This document shows positions 9,128 to 17,456 of a stretch of 64,000 nucleotides of DNA, one piece after another. Each line of letters begins with the position of its first letter. The stretch's first letter is position 1. The notes under the pieces were generated by a model, which did not search any database, had not been told where the DNA came from, and saw only the letters and a program-made list of their open reading frames with translations. Made by a program: the position numbers and the translations under genes. The stretch comes from CBDCIS01 sp965217565 (GTDB lineage: Bacteria > Chloroflexota > Dehalococcoidia > Lucifugimonadales > CATOSD01): assembly GCA_965217565.1 (NCBI GenBank), contig CBDCIS010000005.1, positions 39,184 to 103,183 on the forward strand. Reading direction: 5' to 3'.

Positions 9128-9709
9128 GTGCTTACACCGGAGGGTATTGAGAAACTCAGACCCAAGTTTGAGGCTATACGTCGGCAATTAAATTTGGCTC
9201 TATTGAAGGGAGGCCCCGAGAGTTCTGAAGAGGCATGTGGCCATTACATTGCATCGTTGGTACTCATGGAGGAACTACTCGACGAGGTTTCTGAGAAGGA
9301 GGGGCATGGTGTCAAGGAAGCCTTGAGGCAGGTAGCTAAATCTGCAAATTCGGCCGAAGGAGTTGGCGTAGCAGGAGGAGTAGGGGCTGCTGCATCGGCG
9401 TTGTCTTTCACTGGACTTGGTGGCTTCGGGTTGGCTGCTGGCGGGACAGCTGTTGGAGTTTCAGGGTTACTTGGTGCAACGGTACTGACCGGAGGTGCAG
9501 GTCTTGCGGGTGCAGCCGCGTTGTACCTTGCATACAAGGGGGGCGCGGCGGCACTGGAGACTGAGGTTGGGCAGAAGGTTGCTGATCGGGCAGCTGATGC
9601 GGGGAAAAGAGCGGCAACCGAATTGAGCGGAGGCTTTGATAGGCTCCGCAACCTCCGAATCAAATTCGAGGCCAAAGATGAAGATTCTAAGGACAATCCA
9701 GATTCCTAA
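9128..9709 (+). CDS. Glycine-zipper membrane-type protein of unknown function
   Basis: I do not recognise this 193-residue protein. It starts at GTG 9128 behind AAAAGGAGG. Residues 1-75 are charged and helical. Residues about 76-135 are very rich in Gly and Ala with GxxxG-type spacing (GVGVAGGVGAAAS, GLGGFGLAAGG, GLLGATVLTGGAGLAG), typical of glycine zippers that insert into or pack within membranes. The tail is basic then acidic (AGKRAATELSG, KDEDSKDNPDS). The gene is flanked on both sides by nearly identical terminators and is less GC-rich than its neighbours, suggesting acquisition as a unit. It could be a pore-forming or membrane-stress protein, but nothing proves this. Confidence 0.6.
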   Translation: MLTPEGIEKLRPKFEAIRRQLNLALLKGGPESSEEACGHYIASLVLMEELLDEVSEKEGHGVKEALRQVAKSANSAEGVGVAGGVGAAASALSFTGLGGFGLAAGGTAVGVSGLLGATVLTGGAGLAGAAALYLAYKGGAAALETEVGQKVADRAADAGKRAATELSGGFDRLRNLRIKFEAKDEDSKDNPDS

Positions 9710-9723
9710 CACGCATCATGCTA

Positions 9724-9754
9724 GAGGGGGGTTCGGAGTATTCCGAACCCCCTC
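9724..9754. terminator. Strong hairpin terminator (copy 2)
   Basis: GAGGGGGGTTCGGA pairs with TCCGAACCCCCTC around a GTAT loop, with one extra G. It is nearly identical to the 8984-9013 hairpin. It follows the glycine-zipper gene and also lies directly after the stop codon of the LLM remnant on the other strand, so it may once have served that gene. Confidence 0.72.
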
Positions 9755-9758
9755 TCCT

Positions 9759-9812
9759 TCACTCGAACGCGGTCAGCACCTCCTCGGCGAAGGCCTGTAG
9801 CGTGTCCCAACT
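9759..9812 (-). pseudogene. Remnant: C-terminal 17 codons of an LLM (luciferase-like) oxidoreductase
   Basis: Read on the minus strand this encodes SWDTLQAFAEEVLTAFE and a TGA stop. The intact LLM gene at 10502-11437 ends NWDALQAFAEEVLPAFK. The match begins and ends with the conserved C-terminal tail and nothing upstream continues it, because the AlkB-like gene occupies that DNA. It is the scar of a second, deleted LLM paralogue, or of a duplication interrupted by the AlkB-like gene. Confidence 0.75.
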
Positions 9813-9825
9813 AACCCTGCCCGAT

Positions 9826-10497
9826 ATGGAACTCGAAGCGCAGCAGAACAGCTTGGTGACGCATCGCCACATCAACCACGACATCAGCGACAAGACCGGC
9901 TTGCAGGCGGTCGAGGCTGTCCCGGGCCTGAGGTTCCTGCCGGGCTTTCTGACGTCCGAACAGGAGACGAATTGCGTAAGCCGAATTGACGCCGCGGAAG
10001 GAGAGTGGCGCAGCGACCTAAGCCGCCGAGTGCAGCACTACGGCTGGCGCTACGACTACAAGGCGCGAGCCATCACGCCCGACATGCACATTGGCGCGCT
10101 CCCCGATTGGCTGAACGCCATTGCCAAGAAGTTGTACGATGAAACCGGGCTCTTCGACCAGGTACCGGAGCAGGTTATAGTAAACGAGTACGAGCCTGGC
10201 CAAGGGATAGCGACGCATATCGACCACCCCGGTTTCGGCCCGACCGTGTGCACCATCTCGCTGCTGGACGATTGGGAGATGGACTTCTCTGAGAACTGGA
10301 AGGACAAGTCTCCCGCACTCCTTCACAGCCGCTCCTGCGTCTTGCTGACCGGTGACTCTCGCTCCATCTGGCAGCATGGCATCGCTCCCCGCAAGCGCGA
10401 GTACTCGGAATCGGGAAAACTGGAGCGGCCGCGGAGTCGCCGGCTGTCGCTGACATTCCGCACGGTGCTCAACCGTGACGGCGTGAACGACGGTTAA
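9826..10497 (+). CDS. AlkB-like Fe(II)/2-oxoglutarate dioxygenase
   Basis: The product, up to 223 residues, has the AlkB fold signature in order: VQHYGWRYDY, VNEYEPGQGIATHIDHPGFG with the HxD iron ligands (H-I-D), SIWQHGI with the distal His, and RRLSLTFRTV with the 2-oxoglutarate-binding Arg residues. The YEPGQGI..H.D form resembles ALKBH8/ALKBH6-type enzymes more than Escherichia coli AlkB. The likely activity is oxidative demethylation or hydroxylation of nucleic acid or protein; the substrate is open. Start choice is weak: ATG 9826 has no clear ribosome-binding site and lies just past the LLM remnant, and GTG 9856 is an alternative. The stop lies 4 bp from the convergent LLM stop. Confidence 0.82.
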   Translation: MELEAQQNSLVTHRHINHDISDKTGLQAVEAVPGLRFLPGFLTSEQETNCVSRIDAAEGEWRSDLSRRVQHYGWRYDYKARAITPDMHIGALPDWLNAIAKKLYDETGLFDQVPEQVIVNEYEPGQGIATHIDHPGFGPTVCTISLLDDWEMDFSENWKDKSPALLHSRSCVLLTGDSRSIWQHGIAPRKREYSESGKLERPRSRRLSLTFRTVLNRDGVNDG

Positions 10498-10501
10498 CAG
10501 C

Positions 10502-11437
10502 CTATTTGAACGCGGGAAGCACCTCCTCGGCGAAGGCTTGCAGCGCGTCCCAATTGAAGGGCGCTCGGAGGGCGATGTTCAGCCCCTGCGCGCCGGCGTC
10601 GGCATAGACGCCGATGCGCTCTATGGCCTCGCTCGCCGTCCCGAATAGCTGCCCGCCGCTCTGCTCCTCGGAGCGCTCACCGTACTGCCGCCGATACCGC
10701 TCCCGCTCCTGCTGGGCGTCCGCTTCCGTCGCGCCCATCCAGAATCCCACGTTGACGGAGCGAGTGATTTCAGCGGGGTCCCTGTCCTCCACCTCACACC
10801 AACGGTCGAGAACGCCAATCTTGTGGCTGTACTCCTCGGGCGATATGTAGGGTACGTTCCAGCCTCCGGCGTACCGCGCGGCAACGCGAAGCGTGCGCCG
10901 TTCGCCACGACCGCCCACCCAGATGCGCGGCGGCCTCTGCAAGGGCATCGGATAGCAGTTGGCGTCTTCCAGTTGGAAGTGCTTGCCTTTGAAGGTGACC
11001 GTGCCTTCGGTGAGCATCGCCTTGATGATTTGCACGCCCTCCTCCATTACGTCCATGCGGTCGCGCACCGGCAGGAAAGGAATCCCAAAGGTGGTATGCT
11101 CCATCTCGTACCAGCCCGCGCCGAGGCCGAGTTCCAGCCGTCCGCCGCTCACGTGGTCGATCGTGGCGGCGGCCTTCGCCAGCACGGCGGGATAGCGGTA
11201 TCCCATGCCGAACACCAGCGAGCCCACCCGGACGTTCGAGGTCTCCGCCGCCAGCGCGCTCATGATAGCCACCCCCTCGAAGCAGTCTCCTTTGTAGTCC
11301 CTGACGGGCTGCTCGTAGAAGTGATCCCACGTGGAGACCCAGTAGAAGCCAGTCGAGTCAGCCAGCCGCCACACCCGCCGCAAGTCCTCGTAAGAGCAAT
11401 CCTGCTGGCCGGTGTGAATTCCCAATTGCAACGCCAT
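10502..11437 (-). CDS. LLM class F420-dependent oxidoreductase
   Basis: The 311-residue TIM-barrel protein has luciferase-like monooxygenase features: STWDHFYEQP near residue 35, VRVGSLVFGMGYRYPAVLAKAAATIDHVSGGRLELGLGAGWYEMEH split over residues 65-115, RPPRIWVGGRGERRTLRVAARYAGGWN, and a C-terminal WDALQAFAEEVLPAF. The short LGAGW and HVSGGR motifs are usual in the F420-binding branch of the family, so F420 is the likelier cofactor than FMN, and an F420:NADPH oxidoreductase lies at 55539-56183. The substrate is unknown. The start ATG 11437 follows AAGGAGAG. It is divergent from the CoA-transferase pair and may belong to the same catabolic region. Confidence 0.87.
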   Translation of the reverse strand: MALQLGIHTGQQDCSYEDLRRVWRLADSTGFYWVSTWDHFYEQPVRDYKGDCFEGVAIMSALAAETSNVRVGSLVFGMGYRYPAVLAKAAATIDHVSGGRLELGLGAGWYEMEHTTFGIPFLPVRDRMDVMEEGVQIIKAMLTEGTVTFKGKHFQLEDANCYPMPLQRPPRIWVGGRGERRTLRVAARYAGGWNVPYISPEEYSHKIGVLDRWCEVEDRDPAEITRSVNVGFWMGATEADAQQERERYRRQYGERSEEQSGGQLFGTASEAIERIGVYADAGAQGLNIALRAPFNWDALQAFAEEVLPAFK

Positions 11438-11716
11438 CGCTACTCTCCTTACACACGTTCATAAAGGCTCAGAACACTGCGTCCATTATACCCGACCAAG
11501 CCGCTCCTGTGACGACGTGCGCTCCGCCGACGTCGGAGGTATAAGCGCCAGTTGATTTCCAAGAACCCCATAATCCCAGACCCTGATTCCGAATATCGTC
11601 CGGCATCCGCCAATATCGTTGCGATTCCCCTGCCCATTGGCGCGTTTTTCCTGTTGACAGCAGCGGCGCTCTCGTAGAGAATTGGCGCACTGCTGGTTCA
11701 CGCGGAGGTAGCCTGG

Positions 11717-12943
11717 ATGCCCTTTCTGGCGTTGCAAGGACTACGGGTCATCGATGCCGCCGACGGCATCGCTGGGCCGTATTGCGCGAAGCTGCTGGCG
11801 GAATATGGGGCCGAGGTCATCAAGCTGGAGCCTCGGCGGGAGGGCGACTCCAGCCGACGGCGCGGCCCTTTTGCTGACGGTCCGCCTCACCCGGAAAAGA
11901 GTGCCCTGTTCCTCCACCTTAACACGAACAAGAAGGGTGTAACCCTCGACATCCATAGCGAGTCCGGGCAAGCTCTTTTCACACGCTTGGTGAGTCAGAG
12001 CCACGTTTTGATAGAGAGCGCCCGTCCTGGCGTCATGGACGCGCTTGGGCTTGGCTACGACGTGCTCAAACTGATCAGGCCGGACATCGTGATGACCTCT
12101 ATCACGCCCTTTGGTCAGACCGGCCCGTACAAGGACTACGAGTTTACGGAGCTGACGGTCTTCGCCATGGGGGGAGCGATGCACCGCGAGGGCCTTCCCG
12201 ACCGTGAACCGCTCATGTACGGCGGCGAGATAGCGCAGTATTTCGCCGGTTCGTCCGCCGCCGCCGCGACGATGGGGGCCTGCGTCGGCGCGGGCCTGAG
12301 TGGGCAGGGCCGCTGGCTGGACATCTCCATCCAGGAGTGCTTCGCGGGTCACCCGCACCAAGTGGGACGCCGCGCGCCGTTCGTCTATGACGGAGAAACC
12401 GAGTCTCGCAGGACGCCCCACACGCCGGTTCCCGGCACACGGGAGACCTTCGCTGTCGGAACCTTCCGCTGTAAGGACGGTCACTTCAGCTTCCTTCCCC
12501 TTGGGCCGAGGATGTGGCCCAACTTCACGCGAATGATCGATATGCCGGAACTCGTCGAAGACCCGCGGCTCGGCACGCCGCGCGAACGAGAGGAGCATCA
12601 CGAAGAGCTTCTGTCCAACTTCCAGGCATGGCTCGACGCTCACACCAGGGAGGAGGTCTTCGTCGCCACCCAGCGGGAAGGCATTCCGGGAGGCCCTGTG
12701 CTGATGACGAACGAGGTCATCTCGAACGACCACCTGAGCGCTAGAGATTACTTCGAGGAAATCGACCATCCCGACACTGGTAGGTTGACGTACACCGGCG
12801 CGCCATTTCGTCTGGACGGGATTTCCAGGACAAACCCCAACCCCGCGCCGCGCCTGGGCCAGCACAACGAAGAGGTCTTCGGCGGCATCCTGGCGAGGGG
12901 AATCGATGAAATAGCCGAACTTCGGGAGCGCGAGGTGATCTAG
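11717..12943 (+). CDS. CaiB/BaiF (class III) CoA-transferase family protein, catalytic Asp replaced by Gln
   Basis: The 408-residue product shows the family N-terminus (LQGLRVIDAADGIAGPYCAKLLAEYGAEVIKLE, residues 5-37), LNTNKKGVTLDI, RPDIVMTSITPFGQTGPYKDY and a C-terminal RLGQHNEEVF. Class III enzymes carry acyl groups on an Asp in a G-x-x-x-A-D motif. Here the aligned position in YGGEIAQYFAGSSAA is Gln, so this chain may not be catalytic by itself. The next gene, 4 bp downstream, is a family member that keeps the Asp; a heteromeric enzyme, as known for benzylsuccinate CoA-transferase BbsEF, is possible. ATG 11717 follows GGAGG. Substrates are unknown. Confidence 0.88.
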   Translation: MPFLALQGLRVIDAADGIAGPYCAKLLAEYGAEVIKLEPRREGDSSRRRGPFADGPPHPEKSALFLHLNTNKKGVTLDIHSESGQALFTRLVSQSHVLIESARPGVMDALGLGYDVLKLIRPDIVMTSITPFGQTGPYKDYEFTELTVFAMGGAMHREGLPDREPLMYGGEIAQYFAGSSAAAATMGACVGAGLSGQGRWLDISIQECFAGHPHQVGRRAPFVYDGETESRRTPHTPVPGTRETFAVGTFRCKDGHFSFLPLGPRMWPNFTRMIDMPELVEDPRLGTPREREEHHEELLSNFQAWLDAHTREEVFVATQREGIPGGPVLMTNEVISNDHLSARDYFEEIDHPDTGRLTYTGAPFRLDGISRTNPNPAPRLGQHNEEVFGGILARGIDEIAELREREVI

Positions 12944-12947
12944 CGCG

Positions 12948-14270
12948 ATGAACGCCAACGCGAATCCAAGTCTGCCGTTGCGGGGAGTCCGCGCGCTGGA
13001 GCTTGCCGAGATATGGGCCGGGCCTTACTCCGGCGTGCTGATGGGCGACATGGGCGCCGAGGTCATCAAGGTCGAGTCGATACAGCGCATAGCCAGGGGG
13101 TCTGTCCGTCCACCTCCGGGATCGTCCGGCTATCCCAACGGCGATCCCGGCGAGCGCCCCTGGAACCGCAGCGCCAACTTCAACGGCCTCAACCGCAACA
13201 AGGCCAGCGTCACGCTTGACCTGACCACGCCAAAGGGCGCGGAGACGTTCAAGGAACTGGTCAACGTGAGCGACGTCGTGGTCTCCAACTACGCCTTTGG
13301 AGTGGTGACGGACACCTTTGGGTTGGGCTACGAAGTTCTGCGCCAGATCAAACCGGACATCGTTATGCTGCTGATGCCCGGCTACGGCAACACCGGCCCC
13401 TACAAACGTTATCGCAGCATGGGCATGACCATCGACGCTCTATCGGGTCACTCCGCCCTGCGCGGTTACCCAGACCGCGATCTGGAAACGCTATCGCCCG
13501 TGCACCATCCCGACGCGGTGGGCGGCGTAACAGCGGCCTTTGCCGTATGTGTGGCCCTGCACCGGCGCAACCAGACAGGGCAGGGGCAGTTCATAGATAT
13601 GGCCCAATCGGAGGCGTTCATCCCACACATGGGCGAAGCCTTCCTCGAATATGGCATGACCGGCCAGCCCAGGGAACGCCGCGGCAATCGACACCCGGAG
13701 ATGGCCCCGCACGGCGTTTACCCGTGTGTTGGCGAAGACAGGTGGGTTGCCATAGCCGTCCGTAATGAAGAGGAGTGGATCGCCCTCTGTGAGGCGATGG
13801 GAATGCACGGGCTTGCCAATGACGAGCGCTTCGCCGGACTGGAAGCTCGCCTGCAAAACCTGGCGGAGCTCGACGATCTTGTCAGCCGTTGGACGTGCCG
13901 CCTGGACCGCTACGACGTTACCGAGCGTTTGCAGGCGCGAGGCGTCCCCGCGGGGCCGGTGCTGGACTGCGGACCTGACGCCTACGACGACCTCCACTTG
14001 CAGGCTCGGAACTACTTCCAGGAGATCACGCATCCGGACGCCGGTACGCACCTGCTGAGCGGGCCGATGTGGAAGATGTCCGGGCAGTCCGAGCCGCGCC
14101 ACGAGCCCGCGCCGTGCCTCGGCGAGCACAACTCATACGTCATGCGCGAGGTGCTCGGCCTCTCGGACGCTGCCTACGCCAACCTCGAACAGGAGCAAGT
14201 CATTGGGGACACGCCCCTGGAAGGCTCCGACATGGGCGGCGTCCGCCGAGTGCAACGCCAGTCCGGTTAA
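12948..14270 (+). CDS. CaiB/BaiF (class III) CoA-transferase
   Basis: The 440-residue protein begins MNANANPSLPLRGVRALELA and carries WAGPYSGVLMGDMGAEVIKVE, LNRNKASVTLDL, IKPDIVMLLMPGYGNTGPYK and a C-terminal CLGEHNSYVMREVLGL. The acyl-carrying Asp is present in SPVHHPDAVGGVTAA, so this member should be able to transfer CoA. It starts 4 bp after its paralogue, consistent with an operon and perhaps a two-subunit enzyme. In this family CoA moves between carboxylates such as carnitine, formate/oxalate, succinate or bile acids. The sequence does not identify the substrate; a fatty- or aromatic-acid catabolic role is inferred. Confidence 0.88.
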   Translation: MNANANPSLPLRGVRALELAEIWAGPYSGVLMGDMGAEVIKVESIQRIARGSVRPPPGSSGYPNGDPGERPWNRSANFNGLNRNKASVTLDLTTPKGAETFKELVNVSDVVVSNYAFGVVTDTFGLGYEVLRQIKPDIVMLLMPGYGNTGPYKRYRSMGMTIDALSGHSALRGYPDRDLETLSPVHHPDAVGGVTAAFAVCVALHRRNQTGQGQFIDMAQSEAFIPHMGEAFLEYGMTGQPRERRGNRHPEMAPHGVYPCVGEDRWVAIAVRNEEEWIALCEAMGMHGLANDERFAGLEARLQNLAELDDLVSRWTCRLDRYDVTERLQARGVPAGPVLDCGPDAYDDLHLQARNYFQEITHPDAGTHLLSGPMWKMSGQSEPRHEPAPCLGEHNSYVMREVLGLSDAAYANLEQEQVIGDTPLEGSDMGGVRRVQRQSG

Positions 14271-14358
14271 GCCTCGGTTCCGGTTATTCTCCAGCAAAAT
14301 GCTCAACAATCCAGTGTGGGCGATGACCAGAAATCGACCAACCAGGGAAGTGATACCG

Positions 14359-15042
14359 ATGGCAAGAAGAAAGCAATCAAGAGGAAAATGCGGTTACTGC
14401 GAGCGAGAGTTCACCAGGGGCGGCATGGCGCGGCACCTGTCAGCCTGTCCCCGGCGAATCGAGGCCGCCATGGCCGCCGATGAGAAGCCGGGCGATGACA
14501 CCCAACTATATCATCTTCAAGCTCGGGATACGTGGCGCGGTGATTACTGGCTCGACCTGGAGGTGCGTGGCTCTGCCACGCTCAAGCAGTTGGACAGATA
14601 CTTGCGCGCCATCTGGCTGGAGTGCTGCGGACACCTGAGCCAGTTCTCCATCGGCGGCTGGCTTGGGGGCGAGATTGGCATGACAAGAAGGATTGACCGG
14701 GCGTTTGCACCGGATGTTGAGTTGACCCACATCTACGACTTTGGCACTGAAACCGTCACCCTGGTCAGAGGGGTTGACGCCCGCGTTGGCAAGCCTACTA
14801 CACGCCACCCGATCGCATTGATGGCTCGCAACAACCCTCCGGATGACAGGTGCATGGAGTGTGACCAACCCGCATCGTGGCTCTGCATCGAGTGCATTTA
14901 CGAGGACGATACCTCCGGGACGTTATGCGCGAATCACGTGGAGTCACATCCTCACGGAGACTATGGAGACCCGCTTCCGGTTGTGAACTCCCCAAGGCAA
15001 GGCTCCTGCGGCTATGACGGCCCGGCCCTGCCGCCCTACTGA
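14359..15042 (+). CDS. pRiA4b ORF-3-like domain protein with zinc-binding ends
   Basis: The 227-residue protein begins MARRKQSRGKCGYCEREFTR, and its first 35 residues form a C2HC-like finger (CGYC, then H-x3-C). The middle, about residues 50-155, reads YHLQARDTWRGDYWLDLEV and LRAIWLECCGHLSQF, ending LTHIYDFGTETVTLV, the pattern of the plasmid pRiA4b ORF-3 family, which also occurs as a passenger in some insertion sequences. A C-terminal cysteine cluster (CMECDQPASWLCIECIY, then CANHVESH) could bind a second zinc. Function is unknown; nucleic-acid binding is plausible. The ATG is preceded by a weak GGAAG. It converges on the PIG-L gene 30 bp away without a visible terminator. Confidence 0.75.
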   Translation: MARRKQSRGKCGYCEREFTRGGMARHLSACPRRIEAAMAADEKPGDDTQLYHLQARDTWRGDYWLDLEVRGSATLKQLDRYLRAIWLECCGHLSQFSIGGWLGGEIGMTRRIDRAFAPDVELTHIYDFGTETVTLVRGVDARVGKPTTRHPIALMARNNPPDDRCMECDQPASWLCIECIYEDDTSGTLCANHVESHPHGDYGDPLPVVNSPRQGSCGYDGPALPPY

Positions 15043-15072
15043 GGCTGAAACAAGCCCTGATTGTACCGGACC

Positions 15073-15807
15073 CTACCGCCGGAAGGTTATGCGCTTGAAT
15101 GTTTCGGCGTACTGAATTCCCTTGCCTATGGCGCGCGCTCTGCGCCACTCGTGCATCCGCTCGCTCATGCGCTCGATGGAGCCGTCGCGTATCTCGCCCA
15201 CCTGCGACTCGTGAGCCAGAATCGCATTGATAGAGGTCTCCATGTGGTCGGTCACGTCTATCCACAGGTCTGGAGACGGGTGGCCGTTAATCCACACCTC
15301 GGCCACCTTGTGCGGCTCGAAGCCCGCTTCCAGCAGTTCGGGAAAGGTCATGTGGTCACGGGCGGTCGGGAAGACAGCGGCGAGCGTGGCCTCGCCGGCG
15401 GCCATGTGGTCCGGATGGCCGACGCCCCAGAAGCCGTCCAGCGTGCGCAACGGGTACTGGCAGATGACGACGTCCGGCTTGTGTCGGCGTATCTCGCGCG
15501 CGATGTCACGCCGCAACTCCAGCGTCGGCTGAAGAAGGCTGTCCTCGTAGTCCAGAAAGACCACGTCCTTTAGGCCCAGCACCTTACCGGCGTTCACCTG
15601 CTCCTCGCGTCGTGTGCGCGACAGCTCCTCCTGGCTAATTTCCCGGTCGCTGCTGCCCTTGCTGCCGTCCGTGCACAGCACATAGACCATCTCCCAGCCC
15701 TCGCTGCACAGCTTGGCGACGGTGCCTGAGCAGCCAAACTCCGCGTCGTCCGCGTGGGCAACCACTACCATCCCTCGGTTAAAGCCGTTATCGTTCTCCT
15801 GTGTCAT
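15073..15807 (-). CDS. PIG-L family zinc deacetylase
   Basis: The 244-residue protein has the LmbE/PIG-L motif set: MVVVAHADDAEFGCSGT (PHPDDE-like zinc and catalytic residues, here AHADDAE), VVFLDYEDS, and GVGHPDHMAAG with the third zinc ligand His. These enzymes remove N-acetyl groups from GlcNAc-type substrates, for example in mycothiol, bacillithiol or teicoplanin pathways. No thiol-synthesis partner lies nearby, so the substrate is not assigned. ATG 15807 (MTQENDNGF) was chosen because AAAGGGGAG precedes it; a longer frame begins at 15861. It sits downstream of the complex I operon, 130 bp after nuoN, on the same strand. Confidence 0.87.
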   Translation of the reverse strand: MTQENDNGFNRGMVVVAHADDAEFGCSGTVAKLCSEGWEMVYVLCTDGSKGSSDREISQEELSRTRREEQVNAGKVLGLKDVVFLDYEDSLLQPTLELRRDIAREIRRHKPDVVICQYPLRTLDGFWGVGHPDHMAAGEATLAAVFPTARDHMTFPELLEAGFEPHKVAEVWINGHPSPDLWIDVTDHMETSINAILAHESQVGEIRDGSIERMSERMHEWRRARAIGKGIQYAETFKRITFRR

Positions 15808-15937
15808 CAATTCTCCCCTTTTGTTTGTTTGCCAGTATTTCAGCTGCGAATGCCGCGACAACTATTCCGATTTTATGCGTTCTTTCGGAGTGTGGCTCTA
15901 GGTGTAGGGTCATGCAAGTGCAACGAGATGTGAACGC

Positions 15938-17455
15938 CTACTCCACCGCAACCGCCTGCGCCAGTTGCGCCACGCCCTGTGAAGCAAACAGCGCGTCGCT
16001 GGCGTGCTGAATCGCCTCCATCAGCGGAGCGGGATAGACGCCCACCAGCACCATGCCTACGAACAGGACGCCCAGCAGTCCCAGCGTGAGGCGGGGAACG
16101 CGAATGGGCGTCGGGTCTTCGGCAGTCTCTATGTACATCTGCCTTACCACCATCAGGTAGTAGTAGAGCGAGACCAGGCTCATGAAAATCGCGAGTCCCG
16201 CCAGCCAGAGCAGCCCCTGGGTCGCGGCGGCGTTGAACAGGTAGAACTTGCTGGCGAACCCCGCGAATATGGGCAGCCCGGCCAGCGAGAAGAGCGAGAC
16301 GGCCAACACCATCGCCACCGCCGGCGCGCGTCTCGCCAGCCCCGCGAGGCTCGCTATCTCCTCCTTGCCCGTGATGTTATAGACCGTGCTTATCGACAGG
16401 AACGCCGCCATGTTGGTTATCGCGTATGCGACCAGGTGCAGCATTATGCCGTTGGACGCCAGGTGCGATAGTGACAGGGACACCCTGCCATCCGCGTCCA
16501 CCGCCGCCAGCGCTGCAACGCCCATCAGCAGATAGCCAACGTGCCCGATGCTCGAGTACGCCAGCAGCCGCTTGATGTTGCGCTGGGCCAGGGCGACCAG
16601 GTTGCCGAGCGTCATCGTCAGCGCGGCCATGATTATGATTATCATCTGCCAATCGCCCACCGCCGGCATCAGCGCCTCGGTGAACAGCCGAAGCACCAGC
16701 GCGAACGCCGCCGCCTTGGAGCCGACGGCGAGATAGGCGGTCACCGGAATCGGCGCGCCCTCGTAGGCGTCCGGCGCCCACATGTGGAATGGAACCGACG
16801 CCACCTTGAATCCGAGTCCCGCGATTATCAGCGTCAGCCCCACCAGCACGCCGGGGCTGAGGTCTGGAGAACTCGCCAACGCCTCGCTGATTCCGCTGAA
16901 GCTGGTTGTGCCAAGCAGGCCGTACACCTGGCTTATGCCGTATAGCAGCAGCGCGGACGACAGGGCTCCCAGCAGTATGTACTTGGTCCCACCCTCGTTT
17001 GACTTGGGATTGTAGCGGTCGTAGGAGACCAGCACGTACAGCCCAAAGCTCAGCAGTTCCAGCGAGATGTAGGCCGTGAGCAGTTCGCCCGACATCGCCA
17101 GCAGCATCATAGCGACGACCGTGAATAGCAAGATACCGTAGTACTCGCCCGGGTGGGACAAGTGGCGGCGCACGTACTCCACGGAGGACAGCACCACCAC
17201 GACGCCCAACGCCAGGAAGAACGCCTTGAAGAAGAGCGCGTAGCCGTCTATCACAAGCAGCCCGTCGTACAGGCTGTCTTCCGTGCCCCAGAGCTGTAGC
17301 AGCGATACCGCGAGTGCGCCGCATAGCCCCAGCGCGGCGAGGTATGCCAGCCAGTGCTTGCGCTCCGGACGCAGCACGAAGTCCAGCGTCAGGACGGCGA
17401 ACGCCAGCCCCGTAACCAGGAACTCCGGCAATAGCAGCAAGAAGTTGTTGTTCAT
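15938..17455 (-). CDS. nuoN: NADH-quinone oxidoreductase subunit N
   Basis: This is the last subunit gene of the complex I operon, an antiporter-like proton-channel subunit with about 14 TM helices. Recognisable parts are LLTAYISLELLSFGLYVLVSY (the helix-5 Glu), GLGFKVASVPFHMWAPDAYEGAPIP (helix-7 Lys region), and LAYSSIGHVGYLLMG with a conserved Lys in RNIKRLL. The 505-residue length is normal. The start is ATG 17455, 2 bp before the nuoM stop; an in-frame TTG at 17464 would overlap nuoM. It should translocate protons across the cytoplasmic membrane when the complex reduces quinone. Confidence 0.95.
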   Translation of the reverse strand: MNNNFLLLLPEFLVTGLAFAVLTLDFVLRPERKHWLAYLAALGLCGALAVSLLQLWGTEDSLYDGLLVIDGYALFFKAFFLALGVVVVLSSVEYVRRHLSHPGEYYGILLFTVVAMMLLAMSGELLTAYISLELLSFGLYVLVSYDRYNPKSNEGGTKYILLGALSSALLLYGISQVYGLLGTTSFSGISEALASSPDLSPGVLVGLTLIIAGLGFKVASVPFHMWAPDAYEGAPIPVTAYLAVGSKAAAFALVLRLFTEALMPAVGDWQMIIIIMAALTMTLGNLVALAQRNIKRLLAYSSIGHVGYLLMGVAALAAVDADGRVSLSLSHLASNGIMLHLVAYAITNMAAFLSISTVYNITGKEEIASLAGLARRAPAVAMVLAVSLFSLAGLPIFAGFASKFYLFNAAATQGLLWLAGLAIFMSLVSLYYYLMVVRQMYIETAEDPTPIRVPRLTLGLLGVLFVGMVLVGVYPAPLMEAIQHASDALFASQGVAQLAQAVAVE

Positions 17456-17456
17456 A

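Noticed and set aside
11741..12958. Long open frame antisense to the first CoA-transferase
   Set aside because: Same reason: composition shadow, no ribosome-binding site, no recognisable domain.
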